A DNA stretch of 64,000 nucleotides from Lumbricus rubellus (taxonomy: Eukaryota; Annelida; Clitellata; Crassiclitellata; Lumbricidae): contig OX243827.1 in NCBI GenBank assembly GCA_945859605.1, positions 2,343,295 through 2,407,294 on the forward strand. Reading direction: 5' to 3'. Within the stretch, counting starts at the first letter, position 1. Every line of letters begins with the position of its first letter. Positions 30,655-41,518 of the stretch are shown here, piece by piece. Below the pieces are notes generated by a model. The model ran no database searches. It worked only from the letters and a program-made list of their open reading frames with translations, and was not told where the DNA came from. A program made the position numbers and the translations under genes.

Positions 30655-31115
30655 TCGGTAAAATCCCATTTTAGCGTCGGTAACTATTTTCATGGCACCG
30701 ACAACTCGTCCACCGAAATAGAAACCGGATTGAGGAAAAACGCTTCGGAAATGGAAGATGGATCAAGTTTTTTTTATCTGAAGTAGAAGCTGGATGCATG
30801 TTGAGACACATTATGAAAATCGTCAATTCAGCTTCTATTTAAACAAGGAAACCATTAGACTTTTGTCCATAAACCCAGCTCCTATATTTCGTAAATAAAG
30901 AACTTTCATCCAGCTTCCATTTCTCAAGCGCTTCCTCATTAATCCGGCTTCTATTTCGGTGGACCAATCATCATTATCTGTGCTTATATTACACAAGAAG
31001 AGGTTTTCATCAGTAGGCCTACAGCACTTTTGTTGTTGCAGCCTCGCAGTTCAATCATTAGCATCTGTATATTGCCATGAAAATAATTACCAAAGCTAAA
31101 ATGGGATTTTACCCC
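30655..31115. mobile_element. foldback element with AAAATCCCATTTTAGC ends
   Basis: The left arm GTAAAATCCCATTTTAGC... ending TATTTTCATGGCA (30659-30697) and the right arm TGCCATGAAAATAATTACC... ending GGGATTTTACC (31075-31115) are inverted repeats of about 40 bp. Inside is a tip-less copy of the 15-bp microrepeat family (30697-30966) with inverted GAAGCTGGAT arrays. Confidence 0.6.
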
Positions 31116-32050
31116 AACTTTTATTCAGATAACAATTATTTTCGTCAATCCAGCTCCAGTTAGGCAAGAACATTTTCATCAATCCAGCTTAAATTTCAGC
31201 ACAATGACTGCACTAACCCAAAAACTAACCCTAACCAACCCTCACAACGCCTAACGGTCCTAACCTGAGCCCTAACCGACCCTCACGCGCTAAATCCCGC
31301 CTCTATTTAGTCAGGAAATATTTTTCATCGAATTTATAAATTTTAAACGACGAGACATGTAAAATATGGAGCTCAAAACACGGAGTATATGTTATAGGAT
31401 GCAACATTGAAATAATTTCGGACGCTAAACGAGAACATTACCCAACTCGGTTTTCCCTGGTTGCTCACCGGATGATACTCTCGAACGACCAAGGGTCGTT
31501 GTTGAAAAATATATAAGCGCTACATGGAAATATGATTGACGAAAACATTAACGATAACATTCTTCATGAAGTTGGAGCTGGATAAAATAGTATGTTTTTA
31601 AAATAGAGCCTGGACTGTTGAAAATAGTTAAATAAAAGCTGGATTGAGGAAACAAATTTGGGTTCAAATGATACATGCAATCAACAGATTAGACATTCAT
31701 GCACATTGGCGTCAATAGGTATACCGAAAGAAACATAACGTTCCGCTAAGTAGGGCACCCTGGATTCATAAACTGGATTAGTTAGCTACACCGGTAAGCG
31801 AGAGCGGCATATGTATGTTAGTTGCAACGGACTGCAGTTCAAGCTTCGGGCTGGGAGTTGACATTCATACATTTAGATATCTCGGGCTAGCACGTGTGGG
31901 CCGCAGGGGCGTAAGCTGCTGCGGAACGACCTTGGGAAAGTTTCTTACCCATCATTGTCTTTGGGGAATGCAACGGGAAACCACCTCACTCATCTCATCC
32001 CCAGGGGCGTAAAGCCAATGTACCTGCCTTCAGGCAGAGAACCATCATCA
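31116..32050. repeat. diverged repeat fragments, no gene
   Basis: GAAGCTGGAT-type units at 31140-31200 and 31540-31670, a third telomere-like module (about 31206-31290), and a segment at 31680-31780 (CAATCAACAGATTAGACATTC) also present near 6010 and 59830. Short frames here look accidental. Confidence 0.5.
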
Positions 32051-32644
32051 GGTGTCACAACAACTCGTCTACCGACAAGTGGTCTCCGGACAATTTGTCT
32101 AACGACAACTGGTCTACTGACAACTGATCCAGCGCTTGAGAAATGGAAGCTGGATGACAGTTTTTAGAGGTGAAGTGGAGGTTTGATTGATAAAAAAACC
32201 CATGAGCAATGGAATCTGGATTATGGTTCTTTTACAGGTGAAATAGAAGCTGGATTGACGAAAATAACGCATGATAAATAAAAGCTGGCTGAAGGTATTT
32301 ATAGATCTCAAATAGTAGCTGGATTGTTAAGAAAACCGCTTAAGCAATGGAAGCTGGATGAGGTTTTTTTGTATCTGAACTAGAAGCTGGATTTACTAAA
32401 ATAACAGGCGACAAATAGAAGCTGGATGAAGGTATTTTTAGATTTGAAGTTGAAATGGGTGCATGTTGGAATACATGAATGAAAATCACCAATCCAGCTT
32501 CCATTTAAGCCAAAAACCCATTTTCGTAAATCCCGCTACGATTTCATCAATACTGTTCTTCTGTAGACCAGTTGTCGTTAGACCAATTGTCCGGAGACGA
32601 GTTGTCGCTAGACGAGTTGTCGGTAGACCAGTTGTCGTGGAACC
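32051..32644. mobile_element. foldback element of the 15-bp microrepeat family
   Basis: Left end GGTGTCACAACAACTCG, right end CCAGTTGTCGTGGAACC, with four or five microrepeats at each end and an interior of some ten GAAGCTGGAT units switching orientation near 32480. The flanks differ, so it may be a recombinant of two copies. Confidence 0.7.
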
Positions 32645-33884
32645 GTTCAAACATTATGCAACATACTACAATATGTTTTCAAACAATGCTTGAATACGGT
32701 GTCTTAGTCAACAGGAATGCAACTACCCAACAAAATTTAAAATAAATAAATCTTTTCCACAATGATTAAAGTATGACTTCATAATATTTAATTTTTTTAT
32801 TCACATAACACAAAAAGTGTCAATAATAACAATGACAATTTATATATGGCGCCGTGACGCAGCCATGCCGCTAGCCTACAAGGGCGCCTTGACAGTGACA
32901 AAACACACATTCAGAGACAAGCGATTGACGAACTCTATAGAGGCAGCCACATGCGGCGCCAAGAGAACGACACCTGTCCCACCACAACCATCACCCCACA
33001 ACCATCACACACAACACCCATAACGCGCATGTCTCTCCATAGGCAGATATATTCCAATGCCACTCCATAGGCAGAAATAATCCAGTGCCTCTCCATAGGC
33101 AGAAATAATCCAGTGCCTCTCCATAGGTAGAACAATAAAGCATTAACAGCGGTCTAAACTAGTCACACAAAATGATGTGATGATTGTAAGCTCACTCTGT
33201 TGAAGGGTTAACCCACCAGGAGTATTTTGCTCCAAATTTAGTCTCTTGCAATAATTAATGTTACTAACACCAGGCATTCTAGACATAAAGATGTCAATCT
33301 GGGCAAATTTGTAATCTAAGCTTTCTAAATGATTTGATGCTAAGAATTTGCTGCTGAATAACATATTCGTAATCCTACCATTGGTCACCACCCCCCTAAA
33401 TGGGGTTCAAAATATAATAGTAGAAGTCGGTGTTCAAAAAGTACAGGTTTGTTTAAGCTCTTCAAATTCATGAAATGTTTTGTAAAAGTTTATGCGTTGT
33501 TGTCAAAGCCGTTTCACCATCAGCTCAATGTCCAATTTCTTAAACTTCAAACAACTTCATTGAGTTTACCTTTCAGATGCTAACAAGAGGAGTTAAAAGG
33601 AGTACAGCAAACTAATTTTATTACTTACTATGTCAGCACGCAACTGAACAGAACAATTATAAAGACTCGAAGTATTTAGTCTAATAAACCGACATACTGA
33701 AAATGGTGCATACGAAACTGATCTGTTACCGTAAACATAATTATTGTCCAGCATGCAGAAGCACTTGTGCAGCTAAATAAAATATCAAACAATGGCATTG
33801 TCAAGTAGTGGACCACTAAACGAACATTTTACTGCATCTTTAGTAGCTTTATGAAACCATTTGATTTTTCATGGCCAGCAGTAA
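32645..33884. other. no gene; empty insertion site and 28-bp minisatellite
   Basis: CAAACATTATGCAACATACT at 32648 is the unoccupied counterpart of the site at 59960-60415 that carries a foldback element. At 33035-33133 a 28-bp unit (CTCCATAGGCAGAAATAATC...) repeats about 3.5 times. The rest has no clear feature. Confidence 0.6.
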
Positions 33885-35006
33885 TTTTACAGAGCTACGG
33901 GAGAGAAACCACACAAGCGTCAGCTTTGTCAGAAAGCATTTACTAACAGTGATAGTCTGAAAGGCCACATGCTGACCGATACTGGATATAAACTCTACAA
34001 TTGTCAGCTATGTCAGAAATCATTTGCCAATGGTGGCAACCTGAAAGCACACATGACTACCCATACTGGTGAGAAACCATACAAGTGTCAGTTATGTGGG
34101 AAATCGTTTGCTCAACGAGGTCATTTGAACAAACACCAGAGAACCCATACAGGAGAGAGACCATACAACTGTCAAGTATGTTGCAAATCATTTACTACCA
34201 GTGATAATCTGAAGACACACATGACAACCCATACTGGCGGGAAGCCGTACATGTGTCAGCTATGTCAGAATGTATTTGCCAATGGTGGCAACCTGAAATC
34301 ACACATGACAGCACATACTGGTGAGAAACCATACAAGTGTCAGTTATGTGGGAAATCGTTTGCTCAACGAAGTCATCTTAACAGACACCAGAGAACCCAT
34401 ACAGGAGAGAGACCATACAACTGTCAGCTATGTCAGAAATCGTTTAACCAGTTTGGTGATCTGAACAGGCACATGAGAATCCATACCAGAGAGAAACCAC
34501 ACAAGCGTCAGCTTTGTCAGAAAGCATTTACTAACAGTGATAGTCTGAAAGGCCACATGCTGACCGATACTGGATATAAACTCTACAATTGTCAGCTATG
34601 TCAGAAATCATTTGCCAATGGTGGCAACCTGAAAGCACACATGACTACCCATACTGGTGAGAAACCATACAAGTGTCAGTTATGTGGGAAATCGTTTGCT
34701 CAACGAAGTCATTTTAACAGACACCAGAGAATCCATACAGGAGAGAGACCATACAACTGTCAGCTATGTCAGAAATCGTTTACTCAGTGTGGTGATCTTA
34801 ACAGGCACATGAGAATCCATACAGGCGAGAAACCATACAAGTGTCAAGTATGTCGGAAATCATTTACTACCAGTGGTACTCTGAAGACACACATGAGAAC
34901 CCATACTTGGGAGAAACCATATATGTGTCATTTATGTCAGAAACTGTTTACTCAATGTAGTAATCTGAATGCACACATTGGAACCCATACTGGAGATTCA
35001 CCATAA
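33885..35006 (+). CDS. C2H2 zinc-finger protein, 11 fingers, no terminal module
   Basis: The first ATG is at 33969, but finger sequence is in frame from about 33893, directly after TTTTACAG, a good splice acceptor, so this may be a terminal exon. Eleven good fingers alternate with two damaged copies where the first cysteine is arginine (HKRQLCQKAF) and the last histidine is aspartate (HMLTD). The array is duplicated internally: about 33893-34220 and 34490-34740 are near-identical. Helix sequences (ANGGNLKAH, AQRSHLNRH, TTSGTLKTH) differ from those of the other four genes. The frame stops at 35006 without the shared C-terminal module, and decayed fingers follow. Perhaps a truncated or dying member of the family. 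Confidence 0.7.
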   Translation, partial: FYRATGEKPHKRQLCQKAFTNSDSLKGHMLTDTGYKLYNCQLCQKSFANGGNLKAHMTTHTGEKPYKCQLCGKSFAQRGHLNKHQRTHTGERPYNCQVCCKSFTTSDNLKTHMTTHTGGKPYMCQLCQNVFANGGNLKSHMTAHTGEKPYKCQLCGKSFAQRSHLNRHQRTHTGERPYNCQLCQKSFNQFGDLNRHMRIHTREKPHKRQLCQKAFTNSDSLKGHMLTDTGYKLYNCQLCQKSFANGGNLKAHMTTHTGEKPYKCQLCGKSFAQRSHFNRHQRIHTGERPYNCQLCQKSFTQCGDLNRHMRIHTGEKPYKCQVCRKSFTTSGTLKTHMRTHTWEKPYMCHLCQKLFTQCSNLNAHIGTHTGDSP

Positions 35007-35430
35007 TTATGTGTCATTTATGTATGAAAGCATTTACTTGGTGAAGTCTTCTTAAAAGACACATGCAAAGCCATACAGGAGAGAAAACATACAAATGTCT
35101 GATGTGTCATAATTCATTTACACAAGCTGGTATACTGAAAACACATGTGAGAACCACACTGGCGATAAACTGTACAAACATCAATTAATATGTCCGATAT
35201 TATTTGCTTTAGGTGGTGATCCGAAGAGACACATGCGAACCCATACTGGGGACAAACAATACAAATGTTGGTTAAGCTTTTGCCACAAGTTATTTACACT
35301 TGTTGGTAGTGTGAAAAGACACCTGATAACCCATGCTAGTGAAAAACCATACAAACTTAATGTCAGTTAAGTCAGGACACATTTACAGTTGACAGTGATG
35401 TAGAGCGTCATTTGATAACCCACAGTAGAA
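35007..35430 (+). pseudogene. decayed zinc-finger continuation
   Basis: In shifting frames this stretch still shows CATTTATGTATGAAAGCA, a GGAGAGAAAACATACAAATG linker, ACACATGCGAACCCATACTG and similar finger phrases, about five fingers in all. There are several frameshifts and stops. It extends the array of the preceding gene and shows that the gene was once longer. Confidence 0.75.
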
Positions 35431-35561
35431 AAGCATCATCATCAACAATGATATATTACTTAGAAACCCAAAAATCAAAACATCCATCAAAAGAAACATA
35501 AGTTTACAAATATAATAAAGCATAACGCAGGCAATGTTTGTAATTGTATTGTTTGCATTGG

Positions 35562-35690
35562 AGTCACGACAATTTGTCTACCGACAAGTGGTCCCCGGAC
35601 AATTCGTCCAACGACAACTGGTTTACAGACAACTGATTCAGCGCTTGAGAAATGGAAGCTGGATGAAAGTTTTCTACGAGTAATGGTTTG
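35562..35690. mobile_element. left end of a foldback element
   Basis: TGGAGTCACGACAATTTGTC and four 15-bp microrepeats followed by a single GAAGCTGGATGAAAG unit, then abrupt change to the zinc-finger 5' flank. Truncated. Confidence 0.6.
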
Positions 35691-36685
35691 ACATCTATAT
35701 TTCATTTCTTTTTGAAAAAAATATTTGTTATTGATATAATCATGATAAAGAACAAAACTAGCCTTGTGGACAAATGAAATATGTTAGATGATTTTTTTGT
35801 ACCACCCTATTATACCTGTTTTGTACCGACAATTTTATTGATGCAATGAATTCATCCTGTTTATTACCTGGCTGATGGGTTTCAGCAAGCAACCATCTAG
35901 GTACAAAATTGCTATTTTAAGTACTGACAAGCATTTCATAGCATACACGAAATACGTGTGCCAAAATGTTTCTATTCATTCAACTGGAAACCAGTCCTTG
36001 ACTTTTATGTGACAATCATTAAATTAAATTAACAATATTATTAACAATGATCTATTTAAGAAGACGCTTTAATTTTCTTTTTGTTTTACTTAATGTCGCT
36101 ATGTACCAGCCAGGCCTGCACTTTTTGATGAATTAAACGAATTATATATGTAGCAAATGGCCTTCTTTTATGAACATTAAGGTGGTTTTATGTTTTGAGA
36201 AATCTATTACTGAGATGTTGCTGTTGTTAAATTTAGTTGGTGTCAGAAGTTCTTTTTAAGAAGTGGATGACAACGAATGACATGGAAGATTAGAACATCT
36301 AAATGGATATTTTTTTAGAACACCAATATCTCATTTTTCTACAAAACATCGAAGAACTGGATCTCCTACTGGCATCGATTATCACCTCTTCGGTTATCAT
36401 TGCTGCTGAAGTAATAATGCAAGTGTGTCCAATTCTAAAGGATTTGATTTGCTTAAATATGACATGTGATCAATTTCTTGCTTTAAATAGTTTAATTGTT
36501 AAGAGCAATACATAGATACAGGAGACATGTGAGAAAGTTTCACTGGCTTCATGCACAACAGAAAGTGAGAATGCACAATGGAAATGCACCACTATAAGTA
36601 CCAGTTATGTTGGAAATCATTTCACCAAATGTTGTGATCTGAACAGTGAACACACAAGAGATCTGATACTTGAGCAAAACCAGTT
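35691..36685 (+). promoter_or_regulatory. 5' flank of the fourth zinc-finger gene
   Basis: Paralogous to 7990-8894 and 60560-61356, with GAGATGTTGCTGTTGTTAAA at about 36210 and a stop-broken version of the MDDNE frame near 36264. It ends in a decayed finger (AAGTACCAGTTATGTTGG) before the ATG. Confidence 0.5.
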
Positions 36686-38826
36686 ATGTCAGAAATCATT
36701 TGCCAAGGTAGTAATCTGAAAAGACACACAATATCGCCTACTGGGGAGAAATCATGCACGTGCCAGTTATGTCGAAAATCCTTTTCTACAGCAGCTTATC
36801 TGAAAGTTCACATGAGCACCCATACTGGAGAGAGACCATACAAATGTCACTTATGTCAGAAATCATTTACTGTAGGCAGTTCTCTGAAAACACACCAGAG
36901 AACCCATACTAGAGAGAGACCATACAATTGTCAGTTGTGTCAGAAATCATTTTCTGAAGGTGGTCTTCTGAAAACACACATATGGGAACCCATACTGGAC
37001 ACAGACCATATAAATGTGAGTCATGTCAGAAATCATTTCCTGTAGCTTCTCGTATGAAAACACACATGAGATTCCATACTGGAGAGAGACCATACAAATG
37101 TCAGTTATGTCAGAAATCATTTTCTGTAGCTTCACGTCTAAAGACACACATAAGATTCCATACTGGAGAGAGACCATACAAATGTCAGTTATGTCACAAA
37201 TCATTTTCTGAAGGTGGTCATCTGAAAACACACATGAGAACCCATACTGGAGAGAGACCATATAAATGTAGATTATGTCAGAAATCATTTTCTGAAGGTG
37301 GTCATCTGAAAACACACATGAGAACGCATACTGGAGAGAGACCATATAAATGTCAGTTTTGTCAAAAATCATTTTCTGTAGCTTTTTGTCTGAAACAACA
37401 CATGAGAACCCATACTGGAGAGAAACCATACAAATGTCGATTATGTCAGAAATCATTTTCTGAAGGTGGTCATCTGAAAACACACATGAGAATGCATACT
37501 GGAGAGAGACCATATAAATGTCAGTTATGTCAGAAATCATTTTCTGTAACTTCTTGTCTGAAAACACACATGAGAACCCATACTGGAGAGAGACCTTACA
37601 AATGTCAGTTATGTCAGAAATGTTTTACTCAAAATGGTGAGCTGAAAACACACATGAGAACCCATACTGGAGAGAAACCTTACAAATGTCAGTTATGTCA
37701 GAAATGTTTTATTCGAAATGGTGACCTGAAAAAACACATGAGAACCCATACTGGAGAGAGACCTTACAAATGTCAGCTATGTCAGAAATGTTATATTCAA
37801 AATGGTGACCTGAAAAAACACATGAGAACCCATACTGGAGAGAGACCTTACAAATGTCAGTTGTGTCAGAAATGTTATATTCAAAATGGTGAGCTGAAAA
37901 CACACATGAGAACCCATACTGGAGAGAGACCTTACAAATGTCAGTTATGTGAGAAATGTTATATTCAAAATGGTGACCTGAAAAAACACATGGGCACCCA
38001 TACTGGAGAGAGAACATACAAATGTCAATTATGTCATACGTCATTTTCTAAAACTAGTCATCTGAAAGTTCATATCAAAACCCATACTGGAGAGAGGCCA
38101 TACAAATGTACTTTGTGTCAGAAATCATTTTCTTATGCTGGTCATCGGAATGCACACATGAGAACCCACACTGGAGAGAAACCATACAAATGTCAGTTAT
38201 GTCCGAAATCATTTGCTCAAGGTAGTGATCTGAAAAGACACATTAGAACGCATACTGGAGAAAAACCACACAAATGCCAGTTATGCCATAAATCATTTTC
38301 AGAACTCAGTTCTCTAAAGTATCATGCAAGAACTCATACTGGAGAGAAGCCATACATATGTGAGGCTTGTGATCAAGAATTCACAGATCTTAGAACTCTA
38401 AAGAAACACAGACGATCTCATATGAACGAGGAGCAACACGCTTGCAGTAAATCATACTACAAGGGCAGTTCTTCAACCAGTCAGCTTAATCTCCATGCTG
38501 GAATAGAGGCTCAGGATCTAGAAATGAAAGGTGAATCATCTGCTGACCAATCTGTTCGATTCGTTTCATTAAGTAACATTTGCATCATAGACAAACGACA
38601 TGAAATTTTGTCAACATACATGCATACTGATTCCAATGATGAAGCAAGTCCTCTTGCAGCAAAAATTACCATAAGCAAATCACCCGACGATGCAAAAACC
38701 TTTCTGGAGAAATCTTTTGGTTGTGGTATATGCGACGAAATGCTTGAAATTGAGAATGAATTTCTTGAACACTGTTCTTGCCATCGCTTTTCTCCATCTG
38801 ATGACTTGCTTACTGACATGTGCTGA
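36686..38826 (+). CDS. C2H2 zinc-finger gene, 20 fingers, with a 2-nt frameshift
   Basis: The frame from 36686 carries the family leader ([14 protein letters not shown]) and three fingers, then shifts at about 36980 where ACACATATGGGAACCC has two extra bases (AT) compared with ACACATGGGAACCC in other fingers. The second frame (from about 36982) continues with 17 more fingers and the C-terminal module ([21 protein letters not shown], then [11 protein letters not shown]). Five consecutive fingers (37606-38000) have KCF/KCYIQNG in place of KSF and look like recent tandem duplications. If the shift is real, translation could still start at 36982 and give a 614-residue protein lacking the first fingers; otherwise the gene is damaged. 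Closest paralogue: 23522-25372, including leader, last fingers and 3' flank. Confidence 0.8.
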
Positions 38827-40082
38827 TTTTAAAAAATCCCAATGCAAGTAGTTAGAGACTGGGGCAAGACTGAGACATTTAATTATGATTTTATGTTCAT
38901 ATAATGTACAGGATAAATAATATTATGTGAAGTTTGTCAGAAGACTCACAAGGAATTTCTACAATATTTTTTGTCCATCTGATGACTTATATATTTTGTT
39001 GGCTTCCACCACTGATTAGTGACCTTGTCCTAGGATAGGCAATAGTCAAGCATGACTATCTTTCTTAGACTATGGGGAGACTTCTAGCTGCAGAAAATTC
39101 ATTATTTAAGGAAGGCGCGAGGGTGCGTATGTCAGATTGCTGACGTTTTCTTGATTGCTGTTAGTTAATTCCACTTTTCTCGGTTCTTCGTTTCTCATAG
39201 TTAAGTCTTAAGAAGTTTGTTTGTACACCGTTTTACTGTGTCTTGTTAAGTGCTTGAGAACCATTTCTTTTGTCAGCTTGTTCAACCCTTGTTGCTGCTT
39301 CAAGACACGTGTTCTTTTGTTTGCTGACATGAGTCTATTCCGTCGTCCATCGACTTAAATACGGATTTGTAATTGTAGGCTATCGTGTTTATGTTTCTTG
39401 AGCGAGAATAAACTTGTTATCTCTAGACATTCTATCTCTTTGGGCTTATTTCAGGGACCTCGTTACAATTAACACGTGCTGATATTTCACGATGGAGACA
39501 TTTAATCATTTTATGTTAATGATATGTGCTGGAGAAATATATTGAGTTTGCCACAGGATTCACAATCATAAAAAATTAAATAAATATCTAAAACCTTATC
39601 CTAAGGGCAGTTCTTCAAGCAGATGGAATAGGCCTACATGTACATGTATAATTGTATATAGAGGAAATGCTACGGTCAGACACTGCATGACGTCTCTGGA
39701 ATGGTCTGCCCTGAATTCCGCTCTTTTTCCGTTCCTCCTTCATCCTTCTGGGTCACCCACCAATGCCACCCTCACCTTCCTCAGGCTCCTCTATCCATCG
39801 CTCATCGGGCTTTCTGCTCGAAACTAAAGTCTTACCTCTTTAGTAAAACTTAACCCGACTCCCCTGATCTAATTCCACCTTCCAATACTCTACCTAAACG
39901 CCACCCACCTCAGCAGCTACTGTTCCACCTCTGATCCTTTGTAGTGAGGAGGTTAAGGTCCAAAAACGCAGTGCATTGTGCATCTTGTGGATAAAAGCAA
40001 CAAATTTTTACAGCTTCAAGACAAACATATTTTGAAACTTTTCAGCGAGAGACATCAAAAAATTCAAATGGGAACATACTTA
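38827..40082 (+). other. 3' flank with relic finger module and LINE 3' end
   Basis: CEVCQKTHKEFL phrase near 38930; GAGCGAGAATAAACTTG (possible poly(A) signal) near 39405; a decayed CR1/L2-like 3' end at about 39690-39860 (FCSKLKSYLFSKT in one frame). The block up to about 39800 is paralogous to 25373-26380. The Polinton inserted just beyond it, at 40088. Confidence 0.55.
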
Positions 40083-40088
40083 AACAGA
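40083..40088. repeat. Polinton 6-bp target duplication, left
   Basis: AACAGA immediately before the left terminal repeat; the identical AACAGA follows the right one at 55948-55953. Polinton/Maverick integration is known to make 6-bp duplications. Confidence 0.9.
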
Positions 40089-40399
40089 AGTAGATGTCTT
40101 TTTAATTTTCTGGATGTCTTTTATTATTTCCTGAGGGGGGTGCTCGGTAGTGCAGTGGATAGCTCGGTAGTACCGTGGTTAGTAGTCTTTTATTATTTCC
40201 CTGATTCCTCCTCTTCTCCTTTGGGGTATTTTATTATTTTTCCTGATGCATAATTAATTACTTAGCTACCTTTTAAGAAGCCTGATATTGAAGATAAATT
40301 AAGTTTAAATGGTGCTAAAGGATAATCTGGGGGTGTTTTCCATTGAAGAAACAATCAGCTAATAAACCAGTTAAAAGTCTTGGTCTTTTGTATAAGCTA
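40089..40399 (+). repeat. Polinton left terminal inverted repeat
   Basis: The core 40089-40355 (267 bp) matches 55681-55947 inverted with about two mismatches. After an indel, similarity resumes to about 40399 (GGTCTTTTGTATAAGCTA). Inside, a TCTTTTATTATTTCC-type phrase occurs three times. A frame crossing this region (39978-40253) is accidental. Confidence 0.9.
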
Positions 40400-40414
40400 C
40401 AAAGCAGTTAAAAA

Positions 40415-41488
40415 TCAAGGTCGTATGAATACTGTCGAAAAGTCTCTAGCTAATATATTTAGTGCGTTGTGTGAAAAAACGAATATCTCGAGAAAATCGG
40501 TGTTGGTTACAAAAACTATGCTACAACCGGTTGAATTGTTATGCGCAGCTCCCGTACCCCCTCCGCCCGCAATTTGCATGTAATTCGCTCCATTTTTATA
40601 CAGGTAGACGTTACCATGAGCGGTATTAGTGTCACAAAATTCTATATACGTCGAAACCAAATAGTATCCGGCTTTTCCGGGAGTGACACGAGTCAGTCTC
40701 GTACTTATGCCAGCATCGGTTTTGAATCTTTCATTATCGAAAGAAACTCTTGTGTGAGTTTTAGCGTCTATGGCTTGACGAGTGAAAGAATGAATGCTAA
40801 GCGCGGGACCGATTGAGATAGAATCTGCATACTGCTTCGTAGCTGCATCGCTGGCGCTGTTGGGTTTGTGTAGACCTGTAATGTAACCATCATGCATAAA
40901 GATGGTTGTATGCACATTTATTTGAGATGAAATATTGTATTGCGTCGACTTAACCATCTCTAACATGATTTCATTGTTTATTCTAAAACGAAATCCATCC
41001 ATCGATTGTAATGTAATAGGATTGTTTAACGAACATTGTAGTTTATTTCGTATACTACCTAAGAAAATAGTGAATTCTTTATTATCTCCTCTCAAGTCCT
41101 TACAACCCATTGAACGCAGACGATCGGAGCCAACGTTTAAGAATAGATCACCAGTCATTGTATCACCAGTCTTAGCCACCTTCGATGCAACTTGTTCATT
41201 AACGTATTTCTTATTCGTCAAATGATTATCGTTGGACGGAGAATCGTCGTGATTCGTTATCAAATCAATGGCTTGACCCCAACTTAAAGCCTCATCCATT
41301 GCTGCTGTCAAAGGTTTCGTTGTTGGTAGTCCTTTAATTTTGTGACCACCCATTTTTAAATTTCCAGTCGCGATGTTTGCTCCATCCAATCGAAGAAAAC
41401 TCTCATTTATTTGACTAAGAGTAACACCTCCAGCGATTACTCTTTGTGATGAACTAACATCGGTGTGACCGAATTTATCGACAGGCAT
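40415..41488 (-). CDS. fibre-like protein 1, C1q/TNF-like head
   Basis: 357 residues. The N-terminal tail MPVDKFGHTD and the shaft (about 20-225) match fibre-like protein 2 next door. The shaft has phage-tail-fibre style repeats: LRLDGANIATGNLKMGG, TGDTMTGDLFLNVG, SASDAATKQYAD. The head (about 233-357) differs: RVSFDNERFKT..., GYYLVSTYIEF, NVYLYKNGANYM and a final ILARDFSTVFI strand fit a C1q/TNF-like jelly roll, a usual receptor-binding fold. It is the last gene before the left terminal repeat. The ATG follows TATATAAA directly. By position and build I infer a virion spike that binds host cells. The head fold is a pattern call and needs a structure search. Confidence 0.75.
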   Translation of the reverse strand: MPVDKFGHTDVSSSQRVIAGGVTLSQINESFLRLDGANIATGNLKMGGHKIKGLPTTKPLTAAMDEALSWGQAIDLITNHDDSPSNDNHLTNKKYVNEQVASKVAKTGDTMTGDLFLNVGSDRLRSMGCKDLRGDNKEFTIFLGSIRNKLQCSLNNPITLQSMDGFRFRINNEIMLEMVKSTQYNISSQINVHTTIFMHDGYITGLHKPNSASDAATKQYADSISIGPALSIHSFTRQAIDAKTHTRVSFDNERFKTDAGISTRLTRVTPGKAGYYLVSTYIEFCDTNTAHGNVYLYKNGANYMQIAGGGGTGAAHNNSTGCSIVFVTNTDFLEIFVFSHNALNILARDFSTVFIRP

Positions 41489-41518
41489 TTTATATATAAT
41501 AATAATTTTTAATGCAGA

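Noticed and set aside
39978..40253. 91-residue frame ending in the left Polinton repeat (also 55783-56046)
   Set aside because: It crosses the insertion junction and translates the terminal repeat; the same sequence appears at both ends for that reason.
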